A stretch of DNA of 64,000 nucleotides. Source: Mesostigma viride (Eukaryota; Streptophyta; Mesostigmatophyceae; Mesostigmatales; Mesostigmataceae). Shown here in pieces: positions 9,961 to 48,334 of this stretch. The notes below the pieces were generated by a model that saw nothing but the letters and a program-made list of their open reading frames with translations, did not search any database and was not told the DNA's origin. The position numbers and the translations under genes are program-made. Location of the stretch: positions 886,176 to 950,175 of the forward strand of contig RPFO01000084.1 of the NCBI GenBank assembly GCA_009746045.1. The letters are read 5' to 3'. Position 1 is the stretch's first letter; each line of letters starts with the position of its first letter.

Positions 9961-10306
9961 CAGATCTCCTTTGCGGCCGTTCCGAGCTTGGCACTGGATT
10001 CGTTGTCCACATCGTCGCGTCGATGCAGCAACACGATGTTTTCTGGCATACGCGGGCTTTTGGTTCCCGCCGCAGTGACATTTGAAAGTGCTGTCCTCCG
10101 GCTTTTTGCCTTTGCACCGTGTGCAGTTCTTGGACGTTTGGAATCATGGCATGGCTAACATAATGGCTGACTAGCTAGACCTTTTCAGTGGTTTTCCATT
10201 TGCGGGTATTTCCTCGTAAATGGTGGGAGAGCGATCGCAGCAATCATTGGTGCTCACCACTAGACACTCCCGGCCAGTTAGGCTCAAAATACACGCCCTG
10301 ATCAAG

Positions 10307-10515
10307 CATGCTGTTTCCGGCCCCGCCGTCTATGTCATCTAGTCGCTCTAGACGTAAGCCAGCCATAATTTCAATGCACACGGCTACTGTACACATAATT
10401 TCCATCACCATTCATCTTCATCATCCTGAACGACTCGAACACGCGGACAAGATAACGGCAGGCTCGAGCTACCATGGTCCGGATTCTCCCGATTTCTGGC
10501 CTGGGCTGGTTGTCT
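10307..10515. other. short unassigned spacer
   Basis: About 200 bp between the inverted-repeat unit and D3. No feature recognised. Confidence 0.4.
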
Positions 10516-11764
10516 CCTTGATAATTTTCTGAAGCTATTACGCAATATATGACGAGCAAACGCTCCTCGGGCGCAACGCAGCCTGGCGGCTGCGCTAGGC
10601 CATGAAAATACGTCTCGGCAGCTCCGGCTGCAGCTTCGCCCTCAGGTTCGGCAGGCAGCGGTGACACTACAGTATAGTCGCGCACTGGTGGTCGCCCGGA
10701 ACCCTCCCGGGTTAATGCCTCGCCATCGGCATCGCCTGATCCTAAATGCAGCCGCCCAGCCGACAAAACAGGAGGGTTTTCGCGCCCCACAGAACCGGCG
10801 GTGCCCACTTTCGGCCCCAACCTTTCAAGGTCGACGATGACGACTGGACCAACATGTCCCGGCCGCGGCAACTGCCCTGCATTGCCTCTTCTACGGGGAC
10901 TACGCCTCGCTTTACGACCTGTGCCTCCATCTCCACGACATCAATCGACTCATCACCCCGGACAGCAGCTGGTGGTTTAACACCGACGTTCTGCTTGGGT
11001 GCGCCCGGCGCCCCCAACTGGACAGCACACCATTCTCAACTCCCTTCTCATGCGCTCTGATGGCGAGATCTGGGCTCCATCCATCTCCGCCCCCACACTC
11101 CGTTCCATCCTTACGGAAGCCTTTCAGCAGCACGTGACCCCCCTTGCTGCCGATGTGGCAGCAATGGGCGGCACGCTGGCTACTGAGCTTCCTCACCTTT
11201 CCACCACCGTCGCCTCCACCTCCCGACTGCCATTTCCGCCTCCACCGCTGCCGACATCAAGGCCCAGCTCCTCGACCTAGCTCGACCAGCGCCTCCAAGC
11301 CACCGCCACCGCCCTTGAGTGCTTGCATGACACCGCAGGCCTCACCGCCCAGGGGGTGAAGGACATCGCTGCCCAGCCGGCATCTGCTGGCCCGGCCAGC
11401 GATGCTCCCTCCACCTGGGCGGACTTGCTTAAGCATCATACCACCTCCACCACCTCCACCATCGTGGCACAGCTCAAGCAACAAGCCCTCGACCTTCGCG
11501 AGGAGGCCGACATCACCCAGCGCAGCCACAATGTCATCGTCAAGCACTTCGACCAGCCGGTACATAGGTGAGACCTCGACGACTCTTCTCACGGCATTTA
11601 AGCGCGACATTCTGAGTTTCTGACCCCCATGCAACTCACTGGTGAGCTGCGGATGTCGGCTGTCCGCCTCCCTTGCGCGCGGGGTAAGGCCGGCCCGGCA
11701 CCCATGCTCCTCACCTTTAAGTGCATGGCGGACAAGCTGTCGTTCCTTAAAGGCCGCAAGAAGA
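10516..11764 (+). mobile_element. ORF1-only retroelement, family D copy 3, truncated and frameshifted
   Basis: Starts with the end of the D 5' UTR (CTATTACGCAATAT, ATG at about 10550) and follows ORF1 through the coiled coil (KAxLLDL-like) and the segment [17 protein letters not shown] (about 11418) to the RRM-like part at about 11750, where it stops at RKK. The reading frame changes several times (pieces at 10746-11060, 10999-11280, 11323-11571, 11629-11764). The 3' half is missing: the adjacent sequence is a family B 3' UTR in opposite orientation. Confidence 0.8.
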
Positions 11765-11961
11765 GGATGGATGGATGGATGGATGGATGGATGGATGGAT
11801 GGATGGATGGATGGATGGATGGATGGATGGATGCAGGATGGATGGATGGATGGATGGATGGATGGATGGATGGATGGATGGATGGATGGATGGATGGATG
11901 GATGGATGGATGGATGGATGGATGGATGGATGGATGGATGGATGGATGGATGGATGGATGG
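11765..11961. repeat. (ATGG)n microsatellite, about 197 bp
   Basis: About 49 copies of a 4-bp unit, broken once near 11833 (ATGCAGG). It occupies the exact place of the short CCAT run in the 3' UTR of the minus-strand family B fragment. Long open frames of Met-Asp-Gly-Trp or Ser-Ile-His-Pro repeats are artefacts. Confidence 0.96.
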
Positions 11962-12159
11962 GTACACTCAATCCTACCGGTCTAAGCTATCTAAAAAAAA
12001 AAAGCCAACTCTATATCTATATGGTGCCCTCGACCCTAGGGGTCTTGTCTAGCATGCGCTTCCCGCGTTTGCAAACACGCGGGCGCTTCCCCACGGGAGG
12101 GGGGTCCGGTTGTCCTCTATGACCTGAGCCCAGTTGGCCTTCAATGTCCATCATCTTGT

Positions 12160-12964
12160 TCCAAATCATGGAGAGCCGGCCCCCCCATGTCCTCAACTAG
12201 CTGTTCTTTGAAAGTACGGACCTTGCGGCGTCTAGAATTGCTGGGCCCGGCCCACGTGAGGAGGTGACTTCCAGGCTGAGCTGGTCGCAGCCCTGCAGGG
12301 GGGCCCCGTGAGGTGTCGACCTGGTTGCATGGTGCGAGCGAAGTGCCCTACTACTACTCACTAGCTAGGCGCCGCTGCTTAATGGTGCTGGTGATGTATG
12401 GCATGCCGAGGTACTAGTCCTCACTGCGGACGTGAGCAGCACCATCCTCACGGAAAATTGATCGCAGCATGGTGAAGACCGCGTCGTCCAGCTTTCTGGC
12501 AAGGTTGGCTGTCCACGTCTCGGCCCTGTATACGTAAGAACAGGGCCGGAGGACCATGACCTTGAACAGCTAGCTAGGTCCTGTTTCTCTAGCTTGCCCA
12601 GGGGCTGGCGCCACAGGGCCCTGTATTGGCGTAAAGCGTGCCAGGCGAGGGGGATACACTGTACGGTGGTCCACATCGGCCTCACAGCTGGGGAGTAATT
12701 AATTATAAGCTACCCAGCAACTTGACGCGGTCCCGGATACTGGACTCGAGAGCCATAGAGGAGAACGAGGTCCGGCGGTGGCTGAGTGAGCCCGACCGCC
12801 AGGGCCTCGGTCTTCTTGCTGACCTCGAGCCCCACAGCTCCGGCCTCGATGGCGAGGCAGTCAAGCCAGGTCTGCACGTGCTCAGTGTCCTCGAGGAGGG
12901 TGGTGTCGTCTGCATAGATGATTTCCGCTAGCCGAATCTCCGTGCCCGGCGCCCGGCCCGCCAC
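12160..12964 (-). pseudogene. family B RT fragment with YADD box
   Basis: Open segments 12710-12964 (EIRLAEIIYADDTTLLED, then EHVQTWLDCLAIEAGAVGL) and 12365-12685 (thumb) are in different frames. A small AATTAATTA-containing insertion at about 12696-12708 separates them. Matches 57895-58640 of the full-length family B copy. Non-functional. Confidence 0.8.
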
Positions 12965-12970
12965 ATATAG

Positions 12971-14109
12971 GCTACAGGCCTACAGACAGCTAGGGTCACC
13001 CGCACTACATCTCAATGTTCAAGAGTCGCAACACTAGCTCCAAAATTTTCGGATCAATTGTCCAATTATGTAGCTTGATGCATACGCCGGGCACACCGCC
13101 ATGGCATCTTCAGTTTCAAAAAATATAACTTTGACAATTAATTATATTAACTTTGCCAAGCCAACCATTTTTGCCAGCTATTTGTTTAGGTTAAATTGCA
13201 GCTTTTGTTTAGTTTGGTCCTCGTGGAAAGTTGCGTTTCTTGTTGCGATACTGCGCCGCCCGGGTGCCCGGGCATTCCACTCCCTCTGGACAATTAATAA
13301 CCCAACCCGGCCATCCATGGAGGATTTAACTGCTCACATGATATGATGCAGTCTGCTCAAGTTTAGCTGCTCACGTGCCGCAGTTACATCTTAATTAATT
13401 AATTAATTCATTAATTATGCAGTCACATTATGCTTCATGACTGATTGCGTGGGGAAATTGCTGCCACGGTACGTACTGCGCATCAGATCATGAAGGCAGA
13501 GCTGGGTCCATTACACTATTAGTGGTCAGACATCAGTCACATCATGCGAAACATACCGGTCTGGGGTACACATGCAGCTAGAGCTGCATCACAATTACCT
13601 TTAGACATTGTCAGTAATGCAGAGCCAAAAGGCCATGCATGGCCAGACTCGATCAAGTATACTCTGCACAGGTCTGGTCCATGTGCACGGTACCTCAACA
13701 ACGTACGTGCAAACCGCAGTAGCTGTATGGAACTTCTAAGGTGCCAAGTCCAAATAGTGTCGGCTTGGCTGGCCATTTATGAAGCCAGAAATCCCAGACA
13801 TCGCATACCAGCAAGGCGGCCCTTGTCAGGCCGGCTTGCAAGATAAAAAGCTGCCGTCATTGGTTAGGTGCCAGGTTCACCACAATGGACCGGATGCTCG
13901 CCAGTAGGCCTGGCAGCCCATACAAATGAATCGACCCTTCAGGCCTTCACCCATTACACTAATGTATGCATCAACACAAATAATACAATAGATTGGCGCT
14001 ATCACGCATCATTCTCTGGTGATACAAACATGAACCAGGTCACCAATATAACTTATGGCCGGGCCGCGCAGGGCTGCCAGGGGCAAACTTCCACCACTTT
14101 GATCACCAT
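12971..14109. other. intergenic; SMC 3' UTR and a degenerate LINE tail
   Basis: No coding region recognised. At about 13365-13415 CTGCTCACGTGCCGCAG followed by AATT repeats and ATTATGCAGTCAC resembles a decayed family A 3' end. TTACA at 13954-13958 (TGTAA on the minus strand) lies about 150 bp after the SMC stop codon and is a good candidate polyadenylation signal of green-algal type. Confidence 0.5.
13954..13958 (-). terminator. candidate TGTAA polyadenylation signal of the SMC gene
   Basis: TGTAA on the minus strand, about 152 nt downstream of the stop codon at 14110. TGTAA is the usual poly(A) signal in chlorophyte nuclear genes. A 5-base motif is weak evidence on its own. Confidence 0.4.
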
Positions 14110-41243
<27,134 letters not shown>

Positions 41244-41831
41244 GGCGCTAAATCCAAAGAAATGGCTTGGCTCAAGCAAGCACCAGGCAGCGTTTTCAAA
41301 AGTCTTTACTGATCTACAGTCGCTCAATTACTGATATCAAGGAATTACTTCGTCCACTCCCCCCAAATGATAATCATTCGCAACTCGCTTTTCCCCATCT
41401 ACTCATGATCAGTCGCGATGAGTCGGGCCAGAAACAAGAAATCGAGGCTAATGAATACCACGCGCGCGGTGCCGCCGCAGCCTCGCAGAACGGCCGAAAA
41501 GAGACATATCACATGCCACACACATAATCACCACACGCGATCGACCATGTCACAAATCGAAAATGAAAATTCGATGCGCGATGACGTTCCCGTTTGCAAG
41601 GTCAAGACTCAAGACCAGATACTCTGCCAAGTTTCTGCTGGCAAACGGCACTCTGCCAGCCAGGCAACTGACAACTGACGGCTGGCATGGCAATAATCGC
41701 GCGGGAGACGCGCACGAGATCTTTCCCGGAAAATCGATCTTTGAACTTTTAAACCTACGCGGGGATTCACAGGCCTCGCTCTGTACATTCGCGGGAATCG
41801 TGCCTCGCCATAGCCGGCTTCGGCAACATTA
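41244..41831. promoter_or_regulatory. shared divergent promoter region
   Basis: 588 bp between the SMC start codon (41243, minus) and the possible start of the divergent gene (41832, plus; or 42120 if the shorter start is right). No TATA box is convincing. Several CG-rich palindromic words (CACGCGCG, TCGCGGGGG nearby) fit a CpG-type bidirectional promoter. Inferred from the layout only. Confidence 0.4.
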
Positions 41832-44800
41832 ATGTCTAGCATTCTGGGAATGATGTCGAATCGCGGGGGAATTGCCGTCTGTTATGCACAATGCCTGGCC
41901 CTAAAGGTCGGCTCTTCACTCCCTCGCTCGAGGAGAAATATTTTACCAAAGCGGGCGGGAAGCAGGCCATTAACTCGTACCTTACTTGTCAGAGAAAGGG
42001 AGGCGGCGCCTCGCGCTTCTTTGGAAAATGAGGGGCAGAGAGATAGGAAGTCTGTTTCACCCCACCTGGCCCTTGCTGCTTTGGTCTCCGCCAGTAGTTG
42101 GTGTCCTAGTGCGCATGCCATGACCGTAAGTCTTTTACGCAAGGAACGTCGATCTTGTTTGCGAGTCATAAACCTGTGACAGTTTCGACATTCCTGGATT
42201 GAGAGTGGCGTGATTCGTACATAGACGTGATTTAGGCACACTTTCGTTTGTTGTGCGTTGCTCATATAATGTTTATGAAGCACCTTTTGCTTTTAAAGAT
42301 ATTAACGATGCATTTCTGTCATCCTGCATCTTTTCTCCGGTTCTTGAACACACGTGTTGAGATTCTGAACGTTGCTTTCGCCAGATGAAGGTGGACGGAA
42401 TCTATGGCATCACGTCGTACCTTCTTGGGGCGCTCTTCCTGTTGTCAAGTAAGCGGCGTTTGCTTCACGAACATAGCTGGTCCTGACTGACGCATTCTGC
42501 CTACTTCCGGAAAATCCGATGCTCGTGGCACAAGAAAATACAAAGGACGAGATCTGCTCAATAAAAACAGTCAGGGGTCTGATTCCATCGAAGTATGTCT
42601 TCTAGTCTAGTGACTTCTGTTTCAATAGCACGGGCACCCAGGGGTTCAATATCTGCCATTGTTGTTCCAAGAAGTCAAGACCAGGAGGTCTTACATGCTG
42701 CCCCATTTTAGTCCAAAGTCTGCCCCAAACCTGTCCTAATGCTCCATGTATTCAACCGGGATAGGTATCATGTTTTTTTTGTAGCAGGTAGTGCATTGCT
42801 GGTCCCCTCCTTGCCTTTCTTTGCCGGCCTGTCCTGTTTCTCCATCGTCATTGGGATCACTGGCAGGATACTTGTCGATCGATTCCTTCTGCTCACATCC
42901 CCTTGCTGCCTCGAATCCCCGAATGTCAGAGTTCAGTATACCAAACTAAATATCGCTAACGTCAATAGTTGCAACATGTGGTCTTTTTCGAAGATCTATA
43001 AATAAATCCTAAAGATGAAAGTTCTTGTGAGAGGCCGTGGCTCATGAAAAATTATTTGTTACCACGAGGTAAGTCGACAGTACGGCCAAGAAAAGAGAAC
43101 ACTTTAGTTAATAACTTTCATAAACCTCCCTAATTAGAGTAACACTAAGGGAAGAAAATGCGTTACATATTGTGTTTTTGGGTTTTTTGTACACTCTTCA
43201 CATCCAATATAGATTGTTATGGGGTTCTAGATCAGTTCAGCAGTCCTTGCTGGGGTAGTCCACCCTTTGTCTCAACGCTCTGTCCCCATGCCATCCACAT
43301 TCCTTCTCTCTCCCATGTCTACCTTGCCACCATCTTATAACCACCTCCACACTCCGTTTCCCGCAGGCGCGGCAGTGGTGGACCGGCTTACCCGGGGCGA
43401 TGTACCAAAGGACTCCCCAACATCATCCCAACCCACAGCAGATGCGCCGGCCCCACCCCCACCCCCGCCTGCTGCCTTGGCCACATCCGAACCTGCCTCC
43501 TCAACACCAGCTCCCCCACCCGCTGCCAAGGCTGCTAGTGGCACTCCTGGCGCAGCAACCCCCCCCATGTCCACCCCCCCGCGCCCCAAGGTGGTTATAT
43601 CAGACGCAGCAGCGGCCGCCATGGTGAAGGCGACGCTGGCAGCGGAATCGTCCGCGCAGGTGGCAGGGGAGGCGGCGGAGAAGGCGATTTCCGCACTAGA
43701 CAAGATGGCAGGTGAGGGCAGGATGGGTGGATAAGATGATAAGGACAAGGTGCGGGCAAAGGGCAAGGCGTCAGGTTTAACGGGCAGGTAACAGGCAGGT
43801 AACGGGCAGGTAACGGGCAGGTAACGGGCAGGCCACGGGCAGGTAACGGGCAAGATGGCAGGTAGGACAGCTTGGCTGGTAAACTGATTGTGGCCCAGTT
43901 CAATGTGAGAATTTCGTCCAGTACAAGTGATCATGCTGTCGTATGAAGCCATCTATCATATGTGGGTGAACAATGCCATGTTGATGTAGTGCTGTAATTA
44001 CTGTGCTCTTACTATCATCGTACTAACGACATTGCATGTGTGCAGTGTTCCCTGTCCCTTCCCCCCCTCATGAGCTCTCCATGTTCGTTTGCACGAGCAT
44101 GTTTGGCTGGTGCCGAGCCAGACCTGGTGATATCGCGGTCCCTCGTACCATCACCGTACTTATGGCCTTGGGTGGGTAACGCCCCCCCTCCCTGCCCTGG
44201 CCGTGTTTCTTACCGAACATCTGTGCACACGTGTATCATCGATGCATGCGTGTGGGCCAGACCTGGCGATGACCGCCGCCGAGTCCAGGGAAATGAAGGG
44301 GCGCCTGGAGTTGGTGGAGCGCCAGCTTGCGAGCGCGCTGGGTGAGTGGCGGCCCTTGCATGCATGTGTGGGTTCAATGTGGATTCAATCACTAAAGGAA
44401 CGCATGGTTGGCGCAACAAGCTGGTGCAGGTCTCCTCGTCCCCCAACCCCCCTTTTTTCGACTCTCTTGTCGCCTGCGTTCTCCTGACTCCTTTGCCATC
44501 CGTCCATCGTCGCCTGACACCCGCGCAGCAACAAACACCCTTCCCATCCCCCCCGCCACCACGGACAAGGTGTCACCCAACCAACTCACCGATGGACGGG
44601 TTTCGTCCGCGATTTACCCATTAACAAACGAACGAGTCAACAAATCATGAATCTATGGCCTGTCCCCTGACTGCTCCACCCAGCCATCATCGACAAGCAG
44701 GCCAACTCATCACTAAACGCTCTCCCCCCGCCAACCCCCCAACAACGAAACCTGTCCCCTGACTGCTCCAACCAGCCATCATCGACAAGCTGGCGGTTCA

Positions 44801-45355
44801 GCTAGAGGAAGCGCACGCGGCGATTGAGGCAAGCAAGATCGACACAGAGAGGGCGGAGATCTGGCCCATCCGCACGGACGTGGTCGCGTCACCTGCCAGG
44901 TGATGTACGCAGGCAATCAGGCAGGTTAGAACGCAGGCCAAATCATTAACTGTACAGGCCAGCAGCCATTAAAAAGCGCAGGCCAGGTTAGAGCAAGTGT
45001 CACCCGCCAGGTTTGAAGCGCAGGCTACAGCGTCCAGCGGTCCACCCCCTGACTTTGCACGTTCTGCAAGCATTGTATTCCTAGACCAGGTAAGCTCTGA
45101 TTACAAATCGGACTACTAATGTATGCAGTGATCAATGCACCAGCGCAAATGAGGTGCTAGCATTCCTTGGGTGGCAGCATACCAACTAAATGGATCCAGA
45201 CATGGCGGGCTGCACCCCTCCCTCTCCCTGCCTGCACACACCCATTCTCTTACAGCTCAAAGGGGGGGTCGCCGTCGCCCAGTGCCAGCGCCCACAGGAG
45301 CGACGCGGAGCTGGAGAAGGAGGCCATCTGGTCCCTGCTCGTGTCCCATCCTTAA
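41832..45355 (+). CDS. unrecognised protein: hydrophobic segment, Pro/Ala linker, coiled coil; six exons
   Basis: Proposed exons: 41832-42125, 42385-42448, 43367-43711, 44261-44341, 44776-44899, 45256-45355, all with GT-AG ends and agreeing phases; total 1008 nt, 335 aa. Exon 1 is open for 98 codons and Arg/Ser-rich (RSRRNILPKRAGSRP), possibly a targeting peptide; a minimal alternative starts at the ATG at 42120 and gives 239 aa. Exon 2 encodes GITSYLLGALFLLS, which with the next residues makes one probable membrane helix. Exon 3 is a Pro/Ala-rich linker followed by helix (VKATLAAESSAQVAGEAAEK). Exons 4 and 5 form a coiled coil (REMKGRLELVERQLASAL, then KLAVQLEEAHAAIEASKI). Exon 6 ends SLLVSHP. 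This suggests a membrane-anchored coiled-coil protein. No family was recognised. It is divergent from the SMC gene. Confidence 0.6.
43785..43862. repeat. short tandem repeat (GGGCAGGTAAC)n in intron 3
   Basis: About seven copies of a 10-11 bp unit (CAGGTAACGGG), one reading CAGGCCACGGG. The unit contains AGGTAAC, a splice-donor-like word, repeated just downstream of the real donor at 43712. Confidence 0.85.
44661..44795. repeat. duplicated exon-5 acceptor segment
   Basis: TGTCCCCTGACTGCTCCA followed by CCAGCCATCATCGACAAGC occurs at 44661-44700 and again at 44754-44791. The second copy is the acceptor and first codons of exon 5; the first is followed by an unrelated AGGCCAACTC and does not extend the coiled coil. 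Confidence 0.8.
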
Positions 45356-47440
45356 AATGTGGCGGCATGCAAAGGGGGTGGCCTGGCCTTGGCTGCTTGC
45401 CGGTGCCCCATTCCTGTAGGGTGGCGGGATGCAAAGGGGGCGGCCTGGCCTTGGCTTATTGCTGCTGTGTCATTGCTATGGTGATGGCCTGCCTGACCGC
45501 TGCAAGTGTTTGTGTGCCGAGTCATCAAGGAGGCGGCTGATTGGGTCCTTGCTGGTGCCCCATTCCTGAAGGGTGGCGGGATGCGAAGGGGCCGGGCTGG
45601 TTGTGGCGCATCGCCGGTGTTGCATACTTGGAGTGGCGGGATTGGCCTGACCGCCGCCCAATAGCTGTGCAAGGCGACCACGTGGCATCCCGTTGTGCCG
45701 AGTCATGAAAGAAGCGGTTGGGTGTCTGCTCCCGTCCCATGCTGGAGACGTGACGGCTTGGAACGTCCTGGGCGAGCCTTGTGATGTGGTGGGTAGATGG
45801 CCTGGCGGAGCTATCATCAGGTTGGCTTGCGATAGCGGCTCGACGGAAGTGGTCCGGTTGTGGATCACGGCAGGGATCCCTGGTCGCGGCCTGGGCAGTG
45901 TGGCCTGACCTTCAGAAGGTCAGGACTAACTCGTGTGGACCCGACCAACGTCTTCAGCATTATCTGTGCCGAGGGACGCAGGAGGCGGCGCCAGCTGGCG
46001 CCCCACGGTTAGAGGAAGGAAGCGGTGCTTTGTGCCAGGATGGCCGCCACCAGCCAGATGTGTGTACTTAACAGACAAGTAAGCAGGATGCTCACGTACA
46101 AAGTAGTGAGACATGTGTCGAGTCTCTTCATGGAGCCAAGCAAGCAACGGGTGGCTGCCCACAGGGACTGTTGTGTTACCTGTGCATGGTTGGGTCGGTG
46201 TCTCAAAGTAACAGCACCAGCCAGAACACGTGAAACAAACGATCTGATCGTACAGCACGGGAGGAAGGGACCGGGTAACAGCCGTCAGCTGTAACAAGTG
46301 CAGAGGCCTAAATATGAGGGAGGCCATGCATATGACGGTGTCCTGCCACAGAGCGCACAGGGTGGGTGCCTGCTAGGCTATGCGAGGGCGGCCCCTTTGC
46401 ATAAGGGTTTCCTTTGCCTAGTTCTAATGGCAAGGTTCCTGGCTCGCACTCAGCGTGGTGATGCCTGCGTGGCCCCTGGGCCTTGCGTCCCCTTGACCCT
46501 CAGCCTTGGCCTTGCGCTCCACTTAATGGGGCCGATGCTGCGCTCTACGCGCAGTTGTGAACTTGCTTCACATGCACGTGCCTGCCAGCACGTATGAGAG
46601 CTCATCTCGCAGTCCAGGTGTTAGGGGGGGGGATGGCCCTTTGTTCAGGCCCCCTGCGAAAATCTTGTTCCAGCCCTTGTTCCAGTTGTTTGGGCACTGC
46701 TGTCTGGAAGGGGCCGTGCAGATAGCATGCCGCCCAGACTCATGAGGAAGTCCTAGTCTGTGTAGGCAATCCCCAAATTGAGCAACCCAGCTGCCAGCTG
46801 TCACGTCGGCAGAGCATATGTGGTGCCATGGCATTGGCGGTGCATCCCCACAAACAATCTGGCTATTGGGACAACATGCCGCCCTGCACAAGCTGGGGTC
46901 GTATGGCCTCACCATACGGTATCCACAATGTGCTGGCTGTGAGAACACGCTGAGGGTCCTTCAGCTATTTCTTGCTCATAGCATCCTGAATAGCAATAGA
47001 TATCCTCCGCTAGTGCTTCTGTGTGCATGTGAATGTGGTATTGCTGCAAGCGCTGCCGCTGCAGTGGCTGTGATCACTTTCCCGGCAAACAAGCAACAGG
47101 GTGCCCAAGGGTAGTTACAGTGTTAGCCCAACAAGGCCTCAGGCTGCAGATCATGTGAGGTGTGTGTTTGCTAACAGATACTGACACGTACACTGGGATT
47201 CAGATTACTGGAACCAAGCAGATACTTTTGCCAGGGCAAAGAAAATATTGCCCGGGCACTGATGTAGTACCTGCTGCCAACTGATGTGTGCCGTCCTTTT
47301 GTACATTTCTTGATATTGGTGGCGTTTACGTTGAATTTGGGCTTAGGAGTAACTGCTGGCAATGTGGCATTGAACGAGGTCAGGTACTTGAGCTAGGCCC
47401 ACATGCAGCTGCTCATTGTCCCCATCAATCGCGTTACTAT
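45356..47440. other. 3' UTR and intergenic; no second gene recognised
   Basis: 45357-45640 contains imperfect repeats of GGTGGCGGGATGCAAAGGGG and GGCCTGGCCTTGG. TGTAA at 46290-46294 may be the poly(A) signal of the upstream gene. Frames of 60-130 codons exist on both strands without motifs. Confidence 0.45.
46290..46294 (+). terminator. candidate TGTAA polyadenylation signal
   Basis: TGTAA about 935 nt after the stop at 45355 of the plus-strand gene. Plausible but far; a 5-base match is weak. Confidence 0.25.
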
Positions 47441-48280
47441 TATTGTTAAATTTGAGCAGCCGGCGTCTGCACAGCTTTGGCTGGACTACTTGGTGCTCGA
47501 GGCCCAAGCTGTCGGTCTAGAAATCAGCGTACATTAGTTGGCTGGCTTGGATAAAAAATGTTAAACCCATCGACAGTGACGGACGTGAAATGCTGAGACC
47601 CATCGATAGTGGCGGATGTGAAATGCTTAGAAGTGTCATCACTCTAGCTTGAAGCCCATCTATATCCGTTTCAGCATTAGAAACATGCTCCTTTTCTGTG
47701 CCGGTTGAGCGTTAACCCGGTGGCGAGATACGTCGGCCTGCTCAGTGCTGTTAGGACGACCATTTATTATCTACCTGGCATATAAACAATGTACAGGTAG
47801 ACATATCAGATAGACTAGCGTATGCTCTTCAAGGTCCTCGTCCTCACGGTGCTCACGTATGGCGCCGAGGCGTGGACACTCACCCCCACACTGGCATCTA
47901 GGCTAGACGGCACAGTTTACAGGATGCTCCGACAGGTCCTGAACGTAGGGTTTTGCAAGCGCCCGTCATCAGAGTCTTTGTATCAGGGCATGCCTCGTAT
48001 TTCGGACGAGATTAGACAGCGTAGGATAGCATTTGTAGGACACCTTGCTCGCACCAGCCAGGTCGACACCGCCCTTGGTCTGGCCGGCCCCCAGCGGCTT
48101 GGCCAGCCAGGGCGGCACATTCTGACCTGGCCTGGCCCCAAGGGCATTGCCAAAAAGGTAGGGAAACATGTCACGAACTACGTACAGATGTTGCTGGATG
48201 ACCTACTGGTCCCAGCCCAGTTAGAATACCGTATCCACTCTCATGCCTTCAGTCATGCACTTACTCCAATCACTAGGCCA
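47441..48280 (+). mobile_element. LINE family C fragment
   Basis: 47441-47527 resembles the post-YADD RT region (SAQLWLDYLVLEAQAVGLEI). An unrelated or decayed stretch follows, and homology resumes at about 47820 with the thumb and C-terminus. The copy ends at about 48280, where the 5' UTR of D4 begins without an AATT tail between. Confidence 0.7.
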
Positions 48281-48334
48281 AATCCCGGCCACGAGGTAGC
48301 CATGGCTGTCGGAGCTCATAACTTTCACGTTTGA
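47822..48334 (+). pseudogene. family C LINE ORF2 thumb and C-terminal fragment
   Basis: Open frame matching RT C-termini of families A and B: LFKVLVLTVLTYGAEAWTL, SLYQGMPRISDEIRQRR, FVGHLARTSQVDTA, then a family C-specific end VGKHVTNYVQMLLDDLLVPA shared with 6396-6500. The last about 20 codons (from about 48270) are read through the D4 5' UTR. No catalytic box. Dead fragment. Confidence 0.75.

Larger units (their letters stand above)
8772..10306. mobile_element. 1.5-kb unit bounded by about 200-bp inverted repeats
   Basis: 8772-8993 and the reverse complement of 10104-10306 share long blocks (CCATTTACGAGGAAATACCC, then GCAAATGGAAAACCAC, AAAGGTCTAGCTAGTCAG, and CTGCACACGGTGCAAAGGCA) with small indels. 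Between the arms lie a TGAAA satellite, a 125-bp family D 5' UTR fragment and a Penelope-like RT fragment. Long inverted terminal copies are known for Penelope-like elements and for DNA transposons; which applies here cannot be settled from one copy. Confidence 0.7.
11765..12970 (-). mobile_element. LINE family B fragment (3' half of ORF2 plus 3' UTR)
   Basis: On the minus strand the order is: RT with IIYADDTTLL (about 12920), LEVSKKTEALAVGL, the thumb region (about 12600, LAWHALRQYRALWRQPLGKL), the QLVED region (about 12200) and the 3' UTR GGTCATAGAGGACAA (about 12120). The family 3' segment (TAGACCGGTAGGA) and the CCAT run follow, the latter grown into the satellite at 11765. The terminal hairpin and AATT tail are not seen past the satellite. 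5'-truncated just before the YADD box. Confidence 0.85.

Noticed and set aside
11257-11985. Open frames of Ser-Ile-His-Pro and Met-Asp-Gly-Trp repeats on both strands
   Set aside because: Translation of the (ATGG)n satellite.
47171-47362. Possible small gene at 47.2 kb
   Set aside because: No motif, start context or splice support; 63 codons open by chance.
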